Shown: piece by piece, positions 58,145 through 64,000 of the stretch
How positions within the stretch are numbered: the first letter of the stretch is position 1
How the letters are laid out: each line of letters starts with the position of its first letter
Assembly: GCA_022843175.1 (NCBI GenBank)
Contig: JALHOE010000022.1
Location: 1 to 64,000, forward strand
Source of the DNA: Deltaproteobacteria bacterium
GTDB lineage: Bacteria; Myxococcota_A; Polyangia; Polyangiales; JADJMO01
DNA: 64,000 bases
Direction: 5' to 3'
Program-made: the position numbers and the translations under genes
The notes under the pieces: model-generated
Database searches by the model: none
What the model was told of the DNA's origin: nothing
The model's input: the letters and a program-made list of their open reading frames with translations, nothing else

Positions 58145-58653
58145 TTGGCTGCCCCGCCGTCGGCCTTGGCTGGCTCCTCGGCGGGCGCCGCGCCCTCTTT
58201 CTTCTTCTTGGCGTACTTCTCCTCCCACGACATCGCGATGCCGAGCGGGTCGTCGAAGGCCTCTTCGGAGAAGTCGAACGCCTCGAGCTCGTCGAGCGAG
58301 GGGGCTCCGCGGGCGCCCGAGAGCGCGCGGGCCGTGACGGATTCGATGGTGGCGCGGCTGTCGCGCGCGATCTGGGCGCGCCAGGCGCAGGACAAGAGCT
58401 CGTTGGCGAACTCGCCGACGGTCTCGCGCGCGAGATCGCCCTCGAGCTTGGCCTTCTTGCCCGAGAGCGTGACTCGGATACGGCCCTCGCTCGGCTTGTC
58501 GAGGAAGACATAACAGCGATCGATGAAGACGTACGCCGCGGCGTACACCGCCTCGAGGGGGTAGAGCGTCTCGTCGACTTGCAGCGACATCGCGCCGCGG
58601 TCGAGCTCCACCTCGACGAGGTCACCGGGAATACCGTCGAAGGTTACGGGCAT
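58141..58653 (-). CDS. hxsD: His-Xaa-Ser system protein HxsD-like
   Basis: LQVDETLYPLEAVYAAAYVFIDRCYVFLDKPSEGRIRVTLSGKK...VGEFANELLSCAWRAQIARDSRATIESVTARAL (position of the HxsD LLNDYxLRE-type motif). Confidence 0.8.
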   Translation of the reverse strand: MPVTFDGIPGDLVEVELDRGAMSLQVDETLYPLEAVYAAAYVFIDRCYVFLDKPSEGRIRVTLSGKKAKLEGDLARETVGEFANELLSCAWRAQIARDSRATIESVTARALSGARGAPSLDELEAFDFSEEAFDDPLGIAMSWEEKYAKKKKEGAAPAEEPAKADGGAAK

Positions 58654-58725
58654 GTTGGCCCGTGAACGCTACGGCACCGATGGGGGGGCGCGCAATGTGC
58701 CGAGCGCACGTCGTGAGCAGGATGT

Positions 58726-59928
58726 ATGCTGAAAACCGTGGTCGGGACCGCCGCGGTGCAATCGCCCGACGACATCACGCTCCCTCGATCGGGCTCCACC
58801 ACGGCCCGTTCGGTACTGTCGAGAGCGATCGGTCGACTGCTGTCCGATCTCCGTCTCGTCCTCGGCAGGCCGACCGCCGACCCGGTGCTGCGGCGCGCGG
58901 TGGGGTCGCTCGCCGCCGCGCTCTCCGCGACACCCGATCGTCAGGCGGCCCTCACGAGCGCGCTGCGGCGTCCCAACGTCTCGGCGCTGCTTCGCTGCGC
59001 GCGGGGCGACGCCGATCCGCGGCTGGTCGTCGAGCTCGTGGCGACGCTCGCCGTCGAGCTCGCCGTGCTCGGCGCACTCCGCGCGGTCGTGCGGATCGAC
59101 CAGCCACCGGCGCGGGTGGTGTCGTTGAGCGGCCGGTTCGTCGTCGAGCTCGCCGACGCGACCGCGCTCCTCGTCGGGCCGGACTTCCTCGAGATCGAGC
59201 GTCCGACCGGGCGAGACCGCACCGCCCTCCCGCCGACCGGCGCGTTCGTGCGCACGCCGTTTCACCCGATCCGCGGCTCGATCGTCCTCGCGCTCGAGGA
59301 CAACAACCCGCTCTCGATGTACGAGGCGCACCCCAAGAAGGCCGGCAACCGCATCGATCTCGGCGGCCAACCGGAGTCTGCGTGGTGCGACTCGCTCGGC
59401 GACGCCCTCGACCGCATCGAGCGCTACCTGCCCGAGCTGCGTGCCGAGCACGACCTGTTCGTGCAGCAGTTCGTGCCGGTGGGCTACGACGCCGAGGCGC
59501 ACCTCTCCGCGTCGTATCGCGAGGCGATCGGCACCATCTACCTCACCCTTCATCCGCAGGCGATGACGATGACCGAGGCCGTGGTCCACGAGTTCTCGCA
59601 CAACAAGATCAACGCGCTGTTCGAGATCGACGACGTGCTCCACAACGCCTACTCGCCGCTCTACAAATCGCCGGTGCGCCCCGATCCGCGGCCGCTGCAC
59701 GGCATCCTGCTCGCCGTGCACGCGTTCGTGCCGGTCGCGCGGCTCTACGAGGCGATGCTCGCGGCGGACGATCCGCTCACGCGGCACCCGAGCTTTCGCG
59801 GGCGGTTCGCGCAGATCGTCGAGGGCAACCGCGAGGGGACGGCGGTGCTGCTCGAGCACGCGCAGCCCACGGCGATCGGGCGCGGGGTGCTCGACGAGCT
59901 CGCGCGCTGGGACGCGCACTTCCGCTGA
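58726..59928 (+). CDS. HExxH motif-containing putative peptide modification protein
   Basis: MTMTEAVVHEFSHNKINALFEIDDVLHNAYSPLYKSPVRPDPRPLHGILLAVHAFVPVARLYEAM; divergent from hxsD-like gene. Confidence 0.85.
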   Translation: MLKTVVGTAAVQSPDDITLPRSGSTTARSVLSRAIGRLLSDLRLVLGRPTADPVLRRAVGSLAAALSATPDRQAALTSALRRPNVSALLRCARGDADPRLVVELVATLAVELAVLGALRAVVRIDQPPARVVSLSGRFVVELADATALLVGPDFLEIERPTGRDRTALPPTGAFVRTPFHPIRGSIVLALEDNNPLSMYEAHPKKAGNRIDLGGQPESAWCDSLGDALDRIERYLPELRAEHDLFVQQFVPVGYDAEAHLSASYREAIGTIYLTLHPQAMTMTEAVVHEFSHNKINALFEIDDVLHNAYSPLYKSPVRPDPRPLHGILLAVHAFVPVARLYEAMLAADDPLTRHPSFRGRFAQIVEGNREGTAVLLEHAQPTAIGRGVLDELARWDAHFR

Positions 59929-59929
59929 C

Positions 59930-61528
59930 TCAACCTCGCACGGCGGACATCGCCGCGCGGACGCCCTCGACGAGCGTGGCGGGGGCGTTGGTGAGCTCGC
60001 GGTCGAGGCGGTAGCCGCCGCGGACCCGGTCTCGGTCGAGGCCGAGCGTGAGCGTGACGCCGACGCCGTCGTCGTGACGGAGCGCGATCGCCGCGTCGCG
60101 GCCGCCTGCGCCGATGGTCACGCCCTCCCACGACAGCGCCGTGTACGGTGCGCTGCCGCGCAGACGCTCGAGACAGCGGCCGATCCGCCAGTCGACGCCG
60201 TGCCGGAGCGGCCCGTGGAACGCCGCGTCGTCGCCGATGCCATGGTGAACGCGCGCGTTCGAGACCGCGCAGAGCTCTGCGAACAGGTGACGGAGCAGCT
60301 CGATCGTGGCGGCGTCGACCGTCGTCGCGCCGACGAGGTGGAGCGAGAACAGGTCGGTGCTCGCGGCGCCCGCGCCGGGGCGCGCGAGCTCGACGTCGGC
60401 CGAGCCGCCGCCCTCGCGCGCGAAGCGGACCGCGACCCGCTCGTCCCGAGTGTCGACGTGGACGTTCGCGACCGCGAACGGCGGCGGGGCCGCGTAGGCG
60501 CGGAGCGCGGCGATCAGCGGCTCGACGTGGAGGGTGAAGAGGCGCAGCTCGGGATCGACGACGCGGAGGCGCTTGGGCGTGATCGGCACGAGCTCGTCGG
60601 TGCCGTAGAACCGCTGGTAGGTGTCGAAGACGCCGCTGCAACGGCTGTCGAACACGCACTCGCGGCACGACTCGATTTTGAGCTTGTCGCGTCGCTTGAC
60701 CGCGTATTTGTCCCACGCCTCGCTGAGGTCTGCGCGCTGGTCCACCGCAACGGTGAGGGTGGTCTCGCCGTCGTGGTGGATGACCGGCGCGAGCTTCGGC
60801 GCGATGCAGTAGGGCAGGTTGCCGATGTTGACGTCGAAGCCAGCCGGGAAGCCCGCGACCATGGCCTCGAGGTGGGGGACCATGTCGCTGTAGCGCGGCA
60901 GCATCGCGCGCATCTCTTCTTCGGTGCGCACGCCGGCATCGAGCGGGCGGATCATGTCGAGGTGGAGCTGGCTCGCGCCGTAGGGGAGCAGGAGCGCGGG
61001 GAACTCGGCGACCGACTCGTAGTTCGAGCGCACGACGCACATGTTGACCGTGATGCGCTGGTTGCGCGCCCGGAGGTTCTTCATCGTTTCGACCAGTCGG
61101 TCGAACGAGCCGAGCTTCTTGGTGGTGCGGTTGTGCGCGCGGCTGTTGGCCCCCTGGAACGAGAGCCGGAAGGTGAAGTTGCCGCCGGTCTCGAGGATCT
61201 CGTCGACGAAGGAGCCGCGGGCGGTCTTCACGCCGTTGGTGAAGATCACGATCTCGTCGAACCCGAGCCCCACCGCGCCGCGCACGATGCGGAGGAACTC
61301 CGGCTGGATGGTTGGCTCGCCGCCGAGCAGCGTGACCTTGCGGATGCCGTCCCGGCGGGCGCCCTCGAGCCGCTCGAGGACCGGATCGCCCGGCACGGGG
61401 AACGCCTCGCGCTCCTCGGTGCGCTGGCCGCTGACGCAGAACACGCAACGGTTGTTGCACATGTGACCGAGCTGGATCTCGAGCTGTCGGTCGGGTTCCA
61501 CGGCGGCTTCAGTGTAGCGGAACCCCAA
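59930..61528 (-). CDS. radical SAM protein with C-terminal Cys cluster and extra about 200-aa C-terminal domain
   Basis: IQLGHMCNNRCVFCVSGQRTEE (CxxxCxxC), VTLLGGEPTIQPE, ESCRECVFDSRCSGVF; start TTG 61528 or GTG 61501. Confidence 0.87.
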   Translation of the reverse strand: MGFRYTEAAVEPDRQLEIQLGHMCNNRCVFCVSGQRTEEREAFPVPGDPVLERLEGARRDGIRKVTLLGGEPTIQPEFLRIVRGAVGLGFDEIVIFTNGVKTARGSFVDEILETGGNFTFRLSFQGANSRAHNRTTKKLGSFDRLVETMKNLRARNQRITVNMCVVRSNYESVAEFPALLLPYGASQLHLDMIRPLDAGVRTEEEMRAMLPRYSDMVPHLEAMVAGFPAGFDVNIGNLPYCIAPKLAPVIHHDGETTLTVAVDQRADLSEAWDKYAVKRRDKLKIESCRECVFDSRCSGVFDTYQRFYGTDELVPITPKRLRVVDPELRLFTLHVEPLIAALRAYAAPPPFAVANVHVDTRDERVAVRFAREGGGSADVELARPGAGAASTDLFSLHLVGATTVDAATIELLRHLFAELCAVSNARVHHGIGDDAAFHGPLRHGVDWRIGRCLERLRGSAPYTALSWEGVTIGAGGRDAAIALRHDDGVGVTLTLGLDRDRVRGGYRLDRELTNAPATLVEGVRAAMSAVRG

Positions 61529-61550
61529 CGAAAAGCCGGTCGGCTACACT
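61511..61550. promoter_or_regulatory. 8-bp inverted repeat AGTGTAGC-N24-GCTACACT in the divergent upstream region
   Basis: Read directly; sits between divergent genes if the GTG 61501 start is used. Confidence 0.5.
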
Positions 61551-61558
61551 CTCGGGCG

Positions 61559-61900
61559 ATGACTCCCGAGGAATCCGACGCCCTCGCCGGGACGCTGACC
61601 GAGGTGATCACGCCCGCGCTCGCCGAGATCCTGCCCGACGGCTGGCAGTTCGAGAACGTGAAGACGCGCTCGTTGATGATGACGCACCTGCCGGTGCTCT
61701 CGCTCAAGCACGGCGCCGAGACGCTCTGCTTCATCATCAGCCCAACCGACCCGGCGTCGCCCGCCTTCAAGCGGAGCAAGCACTACGACCTCACCTACTT
61801 CTCCGAGGACGTCCCCGACGCGAAGCAGGGGCAGATCTATCGGCGCGATCGCGAGGTCATCGAGCGCGTGGCGGCCTGGCTGCGCCGGTGGGACGTGTAA
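61559..61900 (+). CDS. hypothetical protein, 113 aa, coupled to the oxygenase gene
   Basis: ATG 61559; stop TAA overlaps next ATG (TAATG at 61898-61902). Confidence 0.75.
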   Translation: MTPEESDALAGTLTEVITPALAEILPDGWQFENVKTRSLMMTHLPVLSLKHGAETLCFIISPTDPASPAFKRSKHYDLTYFSEDVPDAKQGQIYRRDREVIERVAAWLRRWDV

Positions 61901-63090
61901 TGCGCTCGGTCGAGGGCTTCCTCCGCGAGTTCGGCCTCGCGCCGGGCACCACGTTCTCGGGGTTCGCGGTCAAGAGCGGCACGCTGCGCCAGGGCCGGCT
62001 CGAGCTCGAGCTCGCCGATCCGAACGGCGGGGTGATCTCGGCGCAGATCAGCCAACGCGATCCGAACGCAGAGGCCTTTCTGCGCACCGCGAGCTTCGAT
62101 CTCGCGCACGGCGCCGTCCCCGATCAGCGGATGCCGGCTGTGCTCGCCATGCTCGCGGAGCTGGGACGGGTGCTCGGCGAGCACGATCGCGGTGACGCCG
62201 CGCTGCCGCGGGAGTGGAGCGGCGAGCCGACGGCGCGGGACGTTCGCGACTTCGTCTTCGTCGACGTCGATGCCTCCGACCTCGAGGCGTACTCCGACGC
62301 GATGCACGCGATGTTCGAACGCCGGCTCGACGTGATGATCATTCGCAACGTGTTCTCTCCCGAGCAGATGGCGAGGGTCACCGCATCGCTCGAGGCGTCA
62401 TCCGGTCGGTTCGCGTTCCGTGACAACACGCAGACCGACACGCGCGATCACGCGCAGCCGTACAACCTCGGGATGGTGCTCATCCCCACCCGTGAGCACC
62501 CGAACGGCGCTCCCCTCGACGAGTATTTCGCTACGGCGCGGAGCTTTCGCGAGACCTCGCGGGAGCTGTTTGCGAGCGCGGGCGACCGTGATTTCGAGAC
62601 TCGCGTGAGCGAGGTGCTCCGCGGGGTCGCAGGCGGTCGTCCGGTCGGAGTGCCCGCCGGCCCGGCCGGCGAGAGCTACACGCCAGCGACGATTCGCGCG
62701 ATCCCGCCGGGCGCGGAGCTCGCGGTCCACGTGGGCAACTACTTCAAGGACTGCGACGCCTACCGTCACCTGATGACCCTGGTCGATACGTCCGACCAGC
62801 TGAGTTACTTCATCCCGCTCGCGACCCCGGAGGCCGGCGGCGAGATCGAGGTGTACTCGCTGGAGTGGTTCCACCGGCCGCTCACGAAAGCCGGTGCGCT
62901 CGACGTCGAGCTCATCGCGAAGCAGGCGCCCTCGGTGAAATACCGGCCCGGCGCCGGCGACATGTTCCTCTTCGACGGCGGCTACTGGTATCACCGCGTC
63001 TGCCCGGTCGTCGGCGCGCGCAATCGCTGGACGATCGGCGGCTTCGTCACGATCGCGAAGGATCACCGCCAGTTCTACTACTGGAGCTAG
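61900..63090 (+). CDS. 2-oxoglutarate/Fe(II)-dependent oxygenase-like protein
   Basis: AVHVGNYFKDCDAYRHLMTLVD...LSYFIPLATPEAGGEIEVYSLEW...PGAGDMFLFDGGYWYHRVCPVVGARNRWTIGGFVT (H-x-E...H...R pattern). Confidence 0.72.
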   Translation: MRSVEGFLREFGLAPGTTFSGFAVKSGTLRQGRLELELADPNGGVISAQISQRDPNAEAFLRTASFDLAHGAVPDQRMPAVLAMLAELGRVLGEHDRGDAALPREWSGEPTARDVRDFVFVDVDASDLEAYSDAMHAMFERRLDVMIIRNVFSPEQMARVTASLEASSGRFAFRDNTQTDTRDHAQPYNLGMVLIPTREHPNGAPLDEYFATARSFRETSRELFASAGDRDFETRVSEVLRGVAGGRPVGVPAGPAGESYTPATIRAIPPGAELAVHVGNYFKDCDAYRHLMTLVDTSDQLSYFIPLATPEAGGEIEVYSLEWFHRPLTKAGALDVELIAKQAPSVKYRPGAGDMFLFDGGYWYHRVCPVVGARNRWTIGGFVTIAKDHRQFYYWS

Positions 63091-63998
63091 TCGAGCGCGC
63101 GCAGCGCCGCGATGGCTCGAATCGCCAGCCGGCACCACACCACCGACGGGGGCAGCTCGCCGATGCGCTGGTACTGACGCGCGACCGGCTCCGCGGACCC
63201 CACCGGTCGCACGTCGAGCGCGAGCCGTTCGACGGTGTCGATCAGGCGCTGCGCGTCGGCGGTGGACACGCCGCCGGACACGTCGAGATCGATCGCCCCG
63301 TCGCGGGCGAGCTCGGCGAGTCGATCGGCGATCTCCGGCGTTGCCTTGATCGAGACGCGGTCTCCGACCGGCGGGGGCTTCGGCGCGTCGAGCTCCGCGT
63401 CGCTCAGGTAGCAGAGCAGCTCGGTCGCCGACGCGCCGGTCGCCGCGAGGCGGTCGCCCGTGACGCGCACGAGCGCGTTCGCGGACAGCGCGGCGAGCTC
63501 GGCGCCGAAGACCTGCGAGAGCTTCGCGCCGAACACCCGCTCGAACTCGTCGGCGTCGAGCTGTCCGCGCGCCGCGCGATCGGCCACGAAGAAGGCCTGC
63601 TCGAACCGCAGGCTCGCGTCCCAGGCGAGCACCGGCGGCGCTTCGTCGCGGCTCGTCGCGGCGATCCACTCGCGGAGAGGCGCGCCGGCGATCGCGTAGG
63701 CGCCCCCGTGCAGATGGCTCATGCCGCCGTGGCCGACCGCGAGGGTGGACGCCGGGCCGATCATGTCCTCCTGGAAGTAGCGGCGTGCGCCGCCGGTCGC
63801 GTCCCACACGTATTGCGTGCCGAACGACGGACGCTCCACGGGCTCGCCGGGGAACGTCGGCGGCTTGGACCTTCGGATGAGGCGGTCGGCGTCGACGAGC
63901 ATCCGGCCGACCTGCTCGTGCTCGAGGCCCGCGGGATCGGACGCCGCGCCGAACGCGCCGAGCGGCGAGCCCTCGGCGAGGAAGCGGTTGACGCTCAT
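63087..63998 (-). CDS. HemN/HemW-like (radical SAM coproporphyrinogen oxidase-like) C-terminal part, truncated by window end
   Basis: RRYFQEDMIGPASTLAVGHGGMSHLHGGAYAIAG...FERVFGAKLSQVFGAELAALSANALVRVTGDRLAATGASATELLCYL resembles HemN C-terminal region. Confidence 0.5.
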   Translation of the reverse strand: MSVNRFLAEGSPLGAFGAASDPAGLEHEQVGRMLVDADRLIRRSKPPTFPGEPVERPSFGTQYVWDATGGARRYFQEDMIGPASTLAVGHGGMSHLHGGAYAIAGAPLREWIAATSRDEAPPVLAWDASLRFEQAFFVADRAARGQLDADEFERVFGAKLSQVFGAELAALSANALVRVTGDRLAATGASATELLCYLSDAELDAPKPPPVGDRVSIKATPEIADRLAELARDGAIDLDVSGGVSTADAQRLIDTVERLALDVRPVGSAEPVARQYQRIGELPPSVVWCRLAIRAIAALRALD

Positions 63999-64000
63999 CG

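Noticed and set aside
60074-61558. Plus-strand extension of the 608-aa ORF upstream of the 113-aa protein
   Set aside because: Antisense to the radical SAM gene with shadow composition; real start is ATG 61559

Overview
High-GC window, probably from a myxobacterium-like (Polyangiales-type) chromosome, judged from MYXO-CTERM-like C-termini, MopE-type 'CNGKDDDCDG' repeats and many lipoproteins. No rRNA, tRNA or CRISPR array could be supported by eye. Three broad parts. (1) About 1-19.2 kb is an accessory/defence-like island: several nuclease-like proteins (GIY-YIG and PD-(D/E)XK types), a 771-aa orphan coupled to a HicA-like ORF, DUF5131 and SprT-like proteins, an AbiE-like type IV toxin-antitoxin pair, and decayed gene fragments. 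(2) About 19.7-53.3 kb is mostly ordinary chromosome: NB-ARC/TPR regulator, aldo/keto reductase, OmpA plus MYXO-CTERM protein, serine hydrolase, two SNF2 helicases, SWIM protein, MBL-rhodanese, LigD-type polymerase, a lipoprotein family operon, ECF sigma plus DGPF protein, amidohydrolase plus TetR, and a MopE-like protein. It also holds a MITE-like inverted-repeat element and some gene relics. (3) About 53.5-64 kb is the main find: a compact His-Xaa-Ser (Hxs)-type peptide-modification (RiPP) locus. It encodes a 104-aa precursor ending in HCS-(HGS)16-W, an HxsB-like radical SAM maturase, two HxsD-family proteins, three further radical SAM proteins with C-terminal Cys clusters, a HExxH-type putative peptide-modification protein, a 2OG-Fe(II) oxygenase-like protein, a Tat-signal protein, a 113-aa orphan and a HemN-like protein cut by the window end. 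Family calls are from recognised motifs only; no database search was run.
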